Below are positions 1 through 6,244 of a stretch of 10,061 nt of DNA, piece by piece. Source of the stretch: Crocinitomicaceae bacterium. Lineage in GTDB: Bacteria; Bacteroidota; Bacteroidia; Flavobacteriales_D; Crocinitomicaceae. The translations under genes were made by a program, and so were the position numbers. Below the pieces are notes generated by a model. The model ran no database searches and was not told the DNA's origin. It saw nothing but the letters and a program-made list of their open reading frames with translations. Each line of letters begins with the position of its first letter. The stretch's first letter is position 1. The DNA lies in contig JAHEMP010000067.1 of assembly GCA_024643585.1 (NCBI GenBank), positions 1-10,061 on the forward strand, read 5' to 3'.

Positions 1-205
1 GACGTATAATACGGTAATACCCTTTGAACTTTTAGAATATGATTTAGGAGATGGCCGACCTGTAACCATTCGATTTGAAAAACTTGAAGACCAAACTCTT
101 TTAACCGAAACATTCCAAGGGGAAGATGAGAACAGCCTGGAAAGACAGCGTCATGGCTGGCAATGCATTTTGAACAACTATAAAGTGTATACTGAAAAGA
201 GATAA
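1..205 (+). CDS. SRPBCC / AHSA1-type domain protein, C-terminal fragment
   Basis: This is an open frame entering from the left edge (codons start at base 2) and ending in TAA at 203-205, so only about the last 67 residues are visible and the start lies outside. The fragment contains a strand-rich stretch (PVTIRFEKLEDQTLLTETF) followed by a helix (SLERQRHGWQCILNNYKVYTE). A TETF strand followed by a helix with an R-x-GW-x-x-IL-x-N pattern is typical of the C-terminal end of SRPBCC-fold proteins of the activator-of-Hsp90-ATPase-homologue-1 type, where the long final helix packs over the ligand cavity. Such proteins are usually small cytoplasmic ligand-binding proteins whose ligands are mostly unknown, so no substrate is proposed. 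A strong hairpin terminator follows 12 bases after the stop. The family call rests on the tail only and is fairly but not fully secure. Confidence 0.72.
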   Translation, partial: TYNTVIPFELLEYDLGDGRPVTIRFEKLEDQTLLTETFQGEDENSLERQRHGWQCILNNYKVYTEKR

Positions 206-216
206 TTATTAAATTA

Positions 217-250
217 AAAAGCCCCGAATCAATTTTGATTCGGGGCTTTT
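217..250. terminator. Bidirectional intrinsic terminator between the SRPBCC gene and tRNA-Leu
   Basis: A perfect 12-bp inverted repeat (GCCCCGAATCAA at 221-232 against 235-246) has a GC-rich base. It is flanked by A's on the left (216-220) and T's on the right (247-250), so it makes a hairpin plus U-tract on either strand. It sits between two convergent units, the SRPBCC gene (+) and the tRNA pair (-), and can end transcription from both. The two innermost A-T pairs probably open to give a six-base loop. Confidence 0.9.
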
Positions 251-259
251 CATTTTTTG

Positions 260-343
260 TACTCGAGGCGGGACTTGAACCCGCACGACCCGAAGGTCAC
301 AGGATTTTAAGTCCGGCGTGTCTACCAATTCCACCACTCGAGC
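260..343 (-). tRNA. tRNA-Leu (anticodon UAA)
   Basis: Read on the minus strand this is an 84-nt class II tRNA. It has acceptor GCTCGAG pairing with CTCGAGT (G1-U72 wobble at the end), a leucine-type D arm (GTGGAATTGGTAGACAC), anticodon loop CTTAAAA with TAA at 34-36, a long variable arm with a GACC-TTCG-GGTC hairpin, and a T arm GCGGG-TTCAAGT-CCCGC. Discriminator A73 fits leucine identity. CCA is not encoded, so it must be added by CCA nucleotidyltransferase. The anticodon stem CCGGA/TCCTG holds one C28-U42 mismatch. The gene lies downstream of tRNA-Gly on the same strand, probably in one transcription unit or read through from it. Confidence 0.96.
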
Positions 344-370
344 GGACTTAAATTTTAGGAGGACTTCCTA

Positions 371-398
371 AAAAAAATCCCGACATACATCGGGATTT
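371..398 (-). terminator. Hairpin with U-tract directly downstream of tRNA-Gly
   Basis: A 9-bp perfect stem (AAATCCCGA at 375-383 against 390-398) has a 6-base loop and is followed, on the minus strand, by seven T's (complement of A371-377). It lies one base past the 3' end of tRNA-Gly, so it is an intrinsic terminator or a processing hairpin for that tRNA. A second, weaker 8-bp inverted repeat (353-360 against 366-373, TTTTAGGA arms) overlaps its tail and sits just in front of tRNA-Leu. If the first hairpin stops transcription fully, tRNA-Leu needs its own promoter, and none is obvious in the 56-base gap. Partial read-through is the simpler reading. Confidence 0.65.
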
Positions 399-399
399 G

Positions 400-472
400 A
401 GCGGGAGACGAGATTCGAACTCGCGACCCCAACCTTGGCAAGGTTGTGCTCTACCAACTGAGCTACTCTCGC
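400..472 (-). tRNA. tRNA-Gly (anticodon GCC)
   Basis: Read on the minus strand this is a 73-nt cloverleaf. It has acceptor GCGAGAG/CTCCCGC, D arm GCTC-AGTTGGTA-GAGC, anticodon stem CAACC/GGTTG with loop TTGCCAA (GCC at 34-36), a 5-base variable loop, T arm GCGAG-TTCGAAT-CTCGT, and discriminator U73 as in other bacterial tRNA-Gly. CCA is not encoded. Acceptor position 4 is A opposite C69, a mismatch where the common form I know has G4-C69. All other stems pair apart from a G49-U65 wobble. It is the promoter-proximal member of a two-tRNA cluster with tRNA-Leu. Confidence 0.96.
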
Positions 473-514
473 TTATACTATTTCAATTACCGCACATCGT
501 TCTGTATCGGGCGA

Positions 515-522
515 CAAATATA
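515..522 (-). promoter_or_regulatory. Candidate -7 box for the tRNA-Gly/tRNA-Leu unit
   Basis: On the minus strand TATATTTG matches the Bacteroidota -7 consensus TAnnTTTG exactly and lies 42 bases upstream of the mature tRNA-Gly 5' end, which would give a short 5' leader trimmed by RNase P. A TTTG is present further upstream but about 25 bases away, longer than the usual -33/-7 spacing, so the -33 element is unclear. The rest of the tRNA-mutS gap (473-563) is AT-rich and shows no other clear signal. Confidence 0.5.
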
Positions 523-563
523 AAAACAATTTTTCTAAATTAATTTTCAAATCGAATAAAAAT

Positions 564-3203
564 TCAACCTCCCGTCAATTTTTTTATGTCATTCAATTTC
601 ATCAAGGCCTCAACAGGTGTTAAGGTATTGATATCAATGCTCACCAATTCCTCTCTAATCTGCTCAAGAACAGGGTCATTCAATTGGAAAAAGGATAGCT
701 GCATATCTTTGCTATTCATAACTTCCTTGACTTTCTCTTTGCTCAAAGCTTTTTTGCCACCGGTGCTGTTTAAGTCATGACTTTCCTCCAATTTCTTTAA
801 AATGCTCTCTGCTCGGGTCAAAACTTGTTGTGGCATACCAGCAATTTGTGCCACGTGAATTCCGAAAGAATGTTCACTTCCACCTTCGACTAGCTTCCGT
901 AAGAACAAAATTCGCTTACCAATTTCTTTCACTTCGACGTTGAAGTTTTTAATTCTCGGAAATTGACTTGCCATTTCGTTGAGTTCGTGATAATGCGTAG
1001 CGAACAAGGTTTTTGCTTTGGATTTTGGGTGTTCGTGCAAAAATTCGGCAATAGCCCAGGCAATGGAAATTCCATCATAGGTGCTTGTTCCACGTCCAAT
1101 TTCATCCAACAATATCAAACTCCGATCCGATAAATTGTTTAGTATACTGGAAGTTTCATTCATTTCCACCATAAAGGTAGATTCACCGGAAGAAATATTA
1201 TCCGAAGCTCCAACGCGTGTGAAAACTTTATCCAAAACACCTAAGCTTGCACTTTCTGCAGGAACAAAACAACCCATTTGTGCCATCAAACAAATGAGTG
1301 CTGTTTGTCGTAAAATGGCACTTTTACCAGACATATTTGGTCCCGTAATCATGATGATTTGTTGGGTTTCGTCATCCAGAAAAACATCATTTGGAATGTA
1401 TTGCTCCCCATGTTTTAGTTGCTTTTCAATAACAGGATGTCGACCGTTTTTAATATCAATTTTGAAAGACTCTTCCATTTTTGGATGAACGTACAAGTTC
1501 TCGCGGGCAACAACAGAGAAAGATAACAAACAATCCAATTGAGCCAAAAGAGAAGAATTCATTTGAATGGATTGCACATAATCAGCCATAGACAAAATCA
1601 ATTCTTGGTACAATCGACTTTCTAAGGCATGAATTTTATCCTCAGCACCTAATATTTTAGACTCGTATTCCTTCAATTCCTCTGTAATGTATCGCTCAGC
1701 AGAAACCAATGTTTGCTTTCGAATCCAATTATCGGGCACTTTGTCTTTGTGCGTATTTCGAACTTCAATATAATAACCGAAGACATTATTGAAAGCAATT
1801 TTCAAACTAGAAATTCCAGTCGTTTCAATTTCTCGCGCTTGCATGGAGTCCAAATAGTCTTTTCCAGAAAAAGCAATATTGCGCAACTCATCCAATTCAG
1901 GATGCAATCCATCTGCGATTACTTTTCCTTTACCAATTTGAACCGCAGGATCATCGTGCAGCGTTTTTTCAATGGTTTGGATCAATTCTTCACAAGGATT
2001 CAATTGGTCCTTTATCTTTTTAAGCAAAACCGATTTGGAAAAAGAAAGGTCAGACTTAATCGGGTCAATTTGTTTCAAGGTGCGCAACAAACTCATCACC
2101 TCTTTTGGGTTTATTTTACCAACAGCCGTCTTTGAAATTAATCGTTCCAAATCTCCAACCATTTTCAATCGTTCACCCAAACGGTAAGAAATCTCTTCTT
2201 CTGACTTTAATTCCTCAACAGCTCCTAAGCGGTCTTGAATCGGTTTCAAATCTTTTAAAGGTAAAACCATCCACCGTTTCATCATTCGGCCGCCCATTGA
2301 AGTCTGTGTGCGATCTAGAATATCTATTAGCGTCGTGGCATTCTCGTGCTGCGAACCAATCAATTCTAAATTTCGAATGGTAAATCGGTCAAGCCAAACG
2401 AATCGCTCTTCTTCTATCCTACTTATTTGGGTAATATGTGACAATCGATCGTGATGAGTTTCACTCAAATAATGTAAAATGGCACCCCCAGCAATGACCG
2501 CTTTGTCCAATTCTTCAACCCCAAACCCTTTCAATGATTTGGTTTGGAAATGTTTATTCAAAGTTTCATAGGCAAAGTCTGAGGTAAACACCCAATCTTC
2601 CAATCGGAAGGAGTGAACACTCTCTCTATCCAGGGCTTCGTAATCCTTGTGTGATTTTTTCTGGTATATAATTTCAGAAGGCTGAAAACCTTGAATCAAT
2701 TTGTCCATGTAATCGAGGCTTCCTTCGGCAATAAAAAATTCGCCCGTAGAAATATCCATGAAGGCAATTCCGTTTTTTTCTTTGTCAAAATGAAGGGCGC
2801 ACAAAAAGTTGTTTTTCTTCTGTTCTAATACATTATCGTTGAAAGAAACGCCGGGCGTGACCAATTCCGTCACACCTCTTTTAACAATCGTTTTGGTCAA
2901 TTTGGGGTCCTCCAACTGGTCGCAAATAGCCACGCGTTTTCCAGCTCGAACTAATTTTGGTAAATAATTATCCAAGGAATGATGGGGAAATCCAGCCAAT
3001 TCAACATTTGACGAACCGTTTTTACGGCTCGTTAAAACAATCCCTAGGATACGCGCTGTTTCAACGGCATCGGAACTAAATGTTTCGTAGAAATCGCCTA
3101 CACGAAACAACAGCAATGCCTGTGGATGTTTCGCTTTGATTGAATTGTACTGTTTCATCAAAGGCGTTTCCGCTATTTCCTTGTCTATTGTTTTTTGCGC
3201 CAA
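564..3203 (-). CDS. mutS: DNA mismatch repair protein MutS
   Basis: MutS is the cytoplasmic mismatch sensor: it binds mispaired or looped DNA as a clamp, exchanges ADP for ATP and recruits MutL. The protein is 879 residues, the normal length for MutS1. The mismatch-reading Phe-x-Glu motif lies at 38-40 (GDFYE); connector, lever and clamp regions fill about 130-570. The ABC-type ATPase domain has Walker A GPNMSGKS at 621-628, signature SSGEST at 671-676, Walker B LILLDE at 696-701, D-loop-like GRGTS at 703-707 and switch histidine ATHYHE at 735-740. A QLSFF sequence at 835-839 resembles a sliding-clamp-binding motif. The chosen start is TTG at 3203. In-frame stops lie just upstream and the first ATG (residue 16) is inside the conserved TPLMKQY block, so a later start would cut the mismatch-binding domain. 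The gene is monocistronic here, divergent from the methyltransferase gene; mutL is not in the window. Confidence 0.97.
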   Translation of the reverse strand: MAQKTIDKEIAETPLMKQYNSIKAKHPQALLLFRVGDFYETFSSDAVETARILGIVLTSRKNGSSNVELAGFPHHSLDNYLPKLVRAGKRVAICDQLEDPKLTKTIVKRGVTELVTPGVSFNDNVLEQKKNNFLCALHFDKEKNGIAFMDISTGEFFIAEGSLDYMDKLIQGFQPSEIIYQKKSHKDYEALDRESVHSFRLEDWVFTSDFAYETLNKHFQTKSLKGFGVEELDKAVIAGGAILHYLSETHHDRLSHITQISRIEEERFVWLDRFTIRNLELIGSQHENATTLIDILDRTQTSMGGRMMKRWMVLPLKDLKPIQDRLGAVEELKSEEEISYRLGERLKMVGDLERLISKTAVGKINPKEVMSLLRTLKQIDPIKSDLSFSKSVLLKKIKDQLNPCEELIQTIEKTLHDDPAVQIGKGKVIADGLHPELDELRNIAFSGKDYLDSMQAREIETTGISSLKIAFNNVFGYYIEVRNTHKDKVPDNWIRKQTLVSAERYITEELKEYESKILGAEDKIHALESRLYQELILSMADYVQSIQMNSSLLAQLDCLLSFSVVARENLYVHPKMEESFKIDIKNGRHPVIEKQLKHGEQYIPNDVFLDDETQQIIMITGPNMSGKSAILRQTALICLMAQMGCFVPAESASLGVLDKVFTRVGASDNISSGESTFMVEMNETSSILNNLSDRSLILLDEIGRGTSTYDGISIAWAIAEFLHEHPKSKAKTLFATHYHELNEMASQFPRIKNFNVEVKEIGKRILFLRKLVEGGSEHSFGIHVAQIAGMPQQVLTRAESILKKLEESHDLNSTGGKKALSKEKVKEVMNSKDMQLSFFQLNDPVLEQIREELVSIDINTLTPVEALMKLNDIKKLTGG

Positions 3204-3296
3204 AATTCTCGATTTTTATCAGTCGCTAAGTTAAAAATGCCTGCTCGGAAAATGGCGTGTTTTTTATGCTCTTTATCAACAATCGAACTTTTTTAT

Positions 3297-3304
3297 CAAA
3301 ACTA
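3297..3304 (-). promoter_or_regulatory. Candidate -7 box for mutS
   Basis: TAGTTTTG on the minus strand fits TAnnTTTG. It would give a transcript with a leader of roughly 85-90 bases before the TTG start. No TTG at a standard -33 distance was found, so the call rests on the -7 element alone. It lies only 18 bases from the opposing candidate box of the methyltransferase gene, so the two promoters would interfere physically. Confidence 0.3.
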
Positions 3305-3322
3305 AATTCTCTCAATTAATTC

Positions 3323-3330
3323 TATTTTTG
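3323..3330 (+). promoter_or_regulatory. Candidate -7 box for the RNA methyltransferase gene
   Basis: TATTTTTG fits TAnnTTTG and ends 8 bases before the ATG at 3339. Transcription would then start within a few bases of the start codon, giving a leaderless or nearly leaderless mRNA. A -33 TTG at normal spacing is not visible. Confidence 0.35.
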
Positions 3331-3338
3331 TTCAAATA

Positions 3339-3875
3339 ATGGTGATGAACAAAAAACTCAAACTTTGGGAGCTTGATCGCGTATCGGAGGAAACTTTTAA
3401 AGCTCAAAAGAAATTTCCAGTAGTCGTGGTTTTAGATAGTATCCGCAGTCTTAACAACATAGGCTCTTTTTTCAGGACATGTGATGCTTTCAACGTTGAG
3501 AAAATGTATTTGTGCGGAATTACGGCTACGCCCCCCCATCGCGACATTAACAAAACAGCCATTGGAGCAACGGATTCCGTAAGTTGGGAATATACTGAAA
3601 ACATAGTTGAACTATGCACAAATTTGCAAAGAGAAGGTTATTCTGTTTGCACAATTGAGCAAACAGAAAAAACGACATTTCTTCAAAATATAAATTCTCT
3701 GCCAGATGAAAAATTCGCATTGGTATTCGGGAATGAAGTCGACGGTGTTAACCAAGAAGTAGTTGATTTAAGTAATCATGTGATTGAAATTCCTCAATTT
3801 GGCACAAAACATAGTTTGAATGTCAGTGTATGCGCCGGAGTGGTATTGTGGGAGTTTACGAAGCGTTTTATTTAA
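3339..3875 (+). CDS. SpoU/TrmH-family RNA 2'-O-methyltransferase (SPOUT fold)
   Basis: The 178-residue protein carries the three SpoU motifs in order. Motif 1 is SLNNIGSFFRT at 37-47, with the conserved Asn40, Gly42 and Arg46. Motif 2 is ALVFGNEVDGV at 127-137. Motif 3 runs IEIPQFGTKHSLNVSV at 149-164 and leads into the C-terminal helix AGVVLWEF. These build the deep trefoil knot that binds S-adenosylmethionine; motif 1 Arg is the catalytic residue in TrmH-type enzymes, which methylate a ribose 2'-OH in tRNA or 23S rRNA as dimers. There is no N-terminal substrate-binding extension, so it is a minimal catalytic-domain form. The target (for example tRNA Gm18 or another position) cannot be told from sequence. 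The start could be ATG 3339 or ATG 3345 (two residues shorter). A run of seven C's (3531-3537) encodes the Pro-Pro of TPPHRD; the frame is intact through it. Confidence 0.92.
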   Translation: MVMNKKLKLWELDRVSEETFKAQKKFPVVVVLDSIRSLNNIGSFFRTCDAFNVEKMYLCGITATPPHRDINKTAIGATDSVSWEYTENIVELCTNLQREGYSVCTIEQTEKTTFLQNINSLPDEKFALVFGNEVDGVNQEVVDLSNHVIEIPQFGTKHSLNVSVCAGVVLWEFTKRFI

Positions 3876-3980
3876 ATTTTCAGTTGAACAAAACAGGACA
3901 CCAACATGTTGTCAGTTTATCAAAATCAAAGGCGTACAGATAAGGAACTTAAGTAACGTAACAATTACATTGAGTTTCAT

Positions 3981-3988
3981 TACTTTTG
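3981..3988 (+). promoter_or_regulatory. Candidate -7 box for the ferredoxin-NADP reductase gene
   Basis: TACTTTTG followed by CAC fits TAnnTTTG. It stands 24 bases before the ATG at 4013, predicting a leader of about 15-20 bases. A -33 TTG at the right distance is not evident. No terminator hairpin is visible in the 137-base gap after the methyltransferase gene, so read-through is also possible. Confidence 0.45.
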
Positions 3989-4012
3989 CACTCGAATTAG
4001 AACAAATAAAAA

Positions 4013-5023
4013 ATGATTCAAACAGACATTATTATCATTGGAGCTGGTCCGGTTGGACTTTTTACCGTTTTTGAGGCGGGTTTATTAAAATTAACTTGTC
4101 ATTTAATTGATTCGTTGCCACAAGCTGGTGGGCAATGTTCAGAGATTTACCCTAAAAAACCGATTTATGATATTCCTGGATTTCCTTCCGTCTTGGCAGG
4201 AGAATTGATTGACAATTTGATGGCACAAGCAGCACCGTTCAAGCCAGGATTTACCTTAGGTGAAGCGGCAATGACTATTGATAAAACTGGGGACAATCAA
4301 TTTATTGTGACCACCGTAAAGGGAACAGAACACAAAGCGCCAATTGTAATGATAGCGGGAGGATTGGGTGTTTTTGAACCACGTAAACCACCTATTTCTA
4401 ATCTTACAGATTTTGAAGATAAGGGGGTAGAATACATTATTAAAGATCCCGAATTTTACCGAGGCAAACGATGCGTTATTGCAGGAGGTGGTGATTCTGC
4501 ATTGGACTGGGCCTATTTCTTAGCCGAAAAGAAAATCGCGAAAGAAGTGGTGTTGGTGCATAGAAGCAGCTCTTTCCGTGGACATTTGGATTCCGTTCAA
4601 AAGGTAATTGACCTTTCTGAAAAAGGCGGAATAAAATTGATAACAGAAGCCGAAGTTACAGGCATCGGAGGAAACGGAAAACTGGATTCAGTTGTGGTAA
4701 CGCACCAAAAAGACGGTGAAATGACACTTGAGACAGACCACTTTATTCCTTTGTTTGGACTAAAGCCAAGTCTTGGTCCGATTGGAAACTGGGGATTGGA
4801 GATTGAAAAAAATGCAATCAAAGTCGACACCTTGGATTATTCAACAAACATTCCAGGAATCTACGCCATTGGTGATGTAAACACATACGAAAACAAATTA
4901 AAATTGATTCTTTGTGGATTTCATGAAGGGACTTTGGCGGTGCAATCTGCTTTTGCTCGTATTCACCCTGACAAGAAAAACATTTTAAAATACACAACGG
5001 TAAACGGAGTTCAAGGATTTTAA
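4013..5023 (+). CDS. Ferredoxin/flavodoxin-NADP+ reductase, thioredoxin-reductase-like type
   Basis: This 336-residue FAD- and NAD(P)-binding flavoprotein would pass electrons between NADPH and ferredoxin or flavodoxin in the cytoplasm. The FAD-binding Rossmann motif GAGPVG is at 10-15, followed by GGQCSEIYPKKPIYDIPGFP (39-58), a stretch typical of this family. The NAD(P) domain has GGGDSALDWA at 158-167 and HRSSSFRGH at 183-191, whose arginines suit NADP phosphate binding. The second FAD motif is YAIGDVN at 284-290, and there is a short C-terminal extension. The redox CxxC of true thioredoxin reductases, expected just before GGGDSA-like sequence, is absent, which separates this YumC-type reductase from TrxB. 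No ferredoxin gene lies in the window. Family membership is secure; the physiological partner is not. Confidence 0.88.
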   Translation: MIQTDIIIIGAGPVGLFTVFEAGLLKLTCHLIDSLPQAGGQCSEIYPKKPIYDIPGFPSVLAGELIDNLMAQAAPFKPGFTLGEAAMTIDKTGDNQFIVTTVKGTEHKAPIVMIAGGLGVFEPRKPPISNLTDFEDKGVEYIIKDPEFYRGKRCVIAGGGDSALDWAYFLAEKKIAKEVVLVHRSSSFRGHLDSVQKVIDLSEKGGIKLITEAEVTGIGGNGKLDSVVVTHQKDGEMTLETDHFIPLFGLKPSLGPIGNWGLEIEKNAIKVDTLDYSTNIPGIYAIGDVNTYENKLKLILCGFHEGTLAVQSAFARIHPDKKNILKYTTVNGVQGF

Positions 5024-5069
5024 AATAAGTTTCAGGTTCTTAATGCTTTTGCGAATCTTATAACGTCAG

Positions 5070-5097
5070 AACTTGTAACTTGCATCTCGTAACTATT
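5070..5097 (+). repeat. Degenerate heptamer tandem upstream of the adenylyltransferase gene
   Basis: Four consecutive 7-base units read AACTTGT, AACTTGC, ATCTCGT and AACTATT; the first three are close to one another and the fourth is poor. The array ends 6 bases before the ATG at 5104, within the 80-base spacer that would hold the promoter and leader of the adenylyltransferase/kinase unit. No good TAnnTTTG box is seen in this spacer; TGCTTTTG at 5044-5051 is one base off. The array is visible by eye but short, and its role is unknown. Confidence 0.5.
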
Positions 5098-5103
5098 TAA
5101 AGA

Positions 5104-6228
5104 ATGTTTTCCCAAGAAGAGCAAGAACGTTATAGCCGGCAAATACGGCTAGATAGCTTTGGAATTGAAACCCAAGAAAAATTAAAATCTGCGAAGGTAT
5201 TGGTTGTCGGTGCCGGTGCATTAGGTTGTCCAGTGCTGCAGTATTTAACCAGTGCTGGAATAGGAAAAATTGGCATTGTGGATGGAGACTCAATAGAATT
5301 GAGCAATCTACATCGTCAGGTTTTATATACTACCGAAGATATTGGGAAATCAAAAGCAAAAACGGCTGCATATCAATTATCCCGCATGAATCCCACTATT
5401 GAATTCGAGGTATTTTCGACATTTTTATCTCGTGACAATGCTTTTGAAATCGCAAAGAATTATGAAATTATTGTGGACGGAACGGATAATTTTCCAACAC
5501 GCTATTTGGTAAACGACCTTTGTGTTCTAAAGGACAAAATCAATATACACGGATCCATTCAACAGTATAGCGGACAGGTCTCCGTTTTTAATGGGATAGA
5601 TGCTAGTGGTCAAAGATCACCTAATTATCGAGATTTATTTCCAGTGCCACCAAAACCAGAAGATGTCGTTTCGTGTGCCGAAGGCGGTGTAATTGGCGCT
5701 TTGCCAGGAATCATTGGAAGCATGATGGCCATGGAGTGCATTAAAGTAATTTCTGGAACGGGGCAAGCCCTCTTAGGTAAACTGTTTCAATACAATAGTT
5801 TGAACCTTCAAACAGTTATCCTTAACTTTACCTTTGACACAGACAATCCTTTGCGTGGTAATCCACCCAAGCAAAAGGAATTAATTGATTACGAACAATT
5901 CTGCGGAATTAAAAAAACGAGAGAAATGCAAGAGATTACAGTTTCAGAATTAAAAGAAATGCAAGATTCAAAGGAAGATTTTCAATTGATAGATGTGCGT
6001 GAAATTTCCGAATTCAATGAGGTAAATATGGGCGGTGACCTAATCCCTCTTGGTGAAATTTCTTCGAGATTTTCTGAAATAAGTCGCGACAAAAAAGTGG
6101 TCGTTCATTGTAAAATGGGAGGCAGAAGTGCCAATGCCATACAATATTTAGAGCAAAATCACGGTTTTGAAAATCTGTACAACTTGCGCGGCGGGATTGT
6201 TGCTTGGATAGTGGAAAACAAAGCTTAA
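5104..6228 (+). CDS. MoeB/ThiF/HesA-type adenylyltransferase with C-terminal rhodanese domain (MoeZ-like)
   Basis: The 374-residue enzyme is an E1-like ATP-dependent activator of a ubiquitin-fold sulfur carrier such as MoaD or ThiS, fused to a sulfurtransferase domain. The N-terminal part (about 5-250) has the nucleotide loop GAGALG at 36-41, the acidic VDGD at 59-62, NLHRQ at 68-72 with the conserved Arg, the DGTDN loop at 125-129, and the conserved Cys191 in SCAEGGVIG. The rhodanese domain (about 276-374) has active-site loop CKMGGRS starting at Cys336, so it can carry a persulfide. The paired CxxC zinc ligands of E. coli MoeB are absent: the first site reads PNYRDLFP and only a single Cys267 lies in the second region. 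No carrier, moa or thi genes are in the window, so molybdenum cofactor, thiamine or another sulfur pathway all remain possible. The kinase gene follows after 16 bases, suggesting co-transcription. Confidence 0.9.
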   Translation: MFSQEEQERYSRQIRLDSFGIETQEKLKSAKVLVVGAGALGCPVLQYLTSAGIGKIGIVDGDSIELSNLHRQVLYTTEDIGKSKAKTAAYQLSRMNPTIEFEVFSTFLSRDNAFEIAKNYEIIVDGTDNFPTRYLVNDLCVLKDKINIHGSIQQYSGQVSVFNGIDASGQRSPNYRDLFPVPPKPEDVVSCAEGGVIGALPGIIGSMMAMECIKVISGTGQALLGKLFQYNSLNLQTVILNFTFDTDNPLRGNPPKQKELIDYEQFCGIKKTREMQEITVSELKEMQDSKEDFQLIDVREISEFNEVNMGGDLIPLGEISSRFSEISRDKKVVVHCKMGGRSANAIQYLEQNHGFENLYNLRGGIVAWIVENKA

Positions 6229-6244
6229 TTACCATCACTAAACA

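Noticed and set aside
260..472. tRNA-associated integration site (att) with a genomic island
   Set aside because: No integrase gene and no duplicated tRNA 3' end was found; the neighbours are housekeeping genes.
1081..1488. Plus-strand open frame of 135 codons opposite the MutS ATPase region
   Set aside because: The opposite strand holds the Walker A and signature motifs; the plus frame is only the complement of constrained codons.
1713..2135. Plus-strand open frame of 140 codons inside mutS
   Set aside because: It is an antisense shadow of mutS: no recognisable motif, no start context, and the minus strand there encodes conserved MutS sequence.
3820..4074. Plus-strand open frame bridging the methyltransferase and reductase genes
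   Set aside because: It overlaps both real genes in another frame, crosses the likely promoter at 3981-3988, and its protein has no family features.
4013..5023. Thioredoxin reductase (TrxB)
   Set aside because: The fold is similar but the redox-active CxxC pair is missing before the GGGDSA motif, so a ferredoxin/flavodoxin-NADP+ reductase is the better call.
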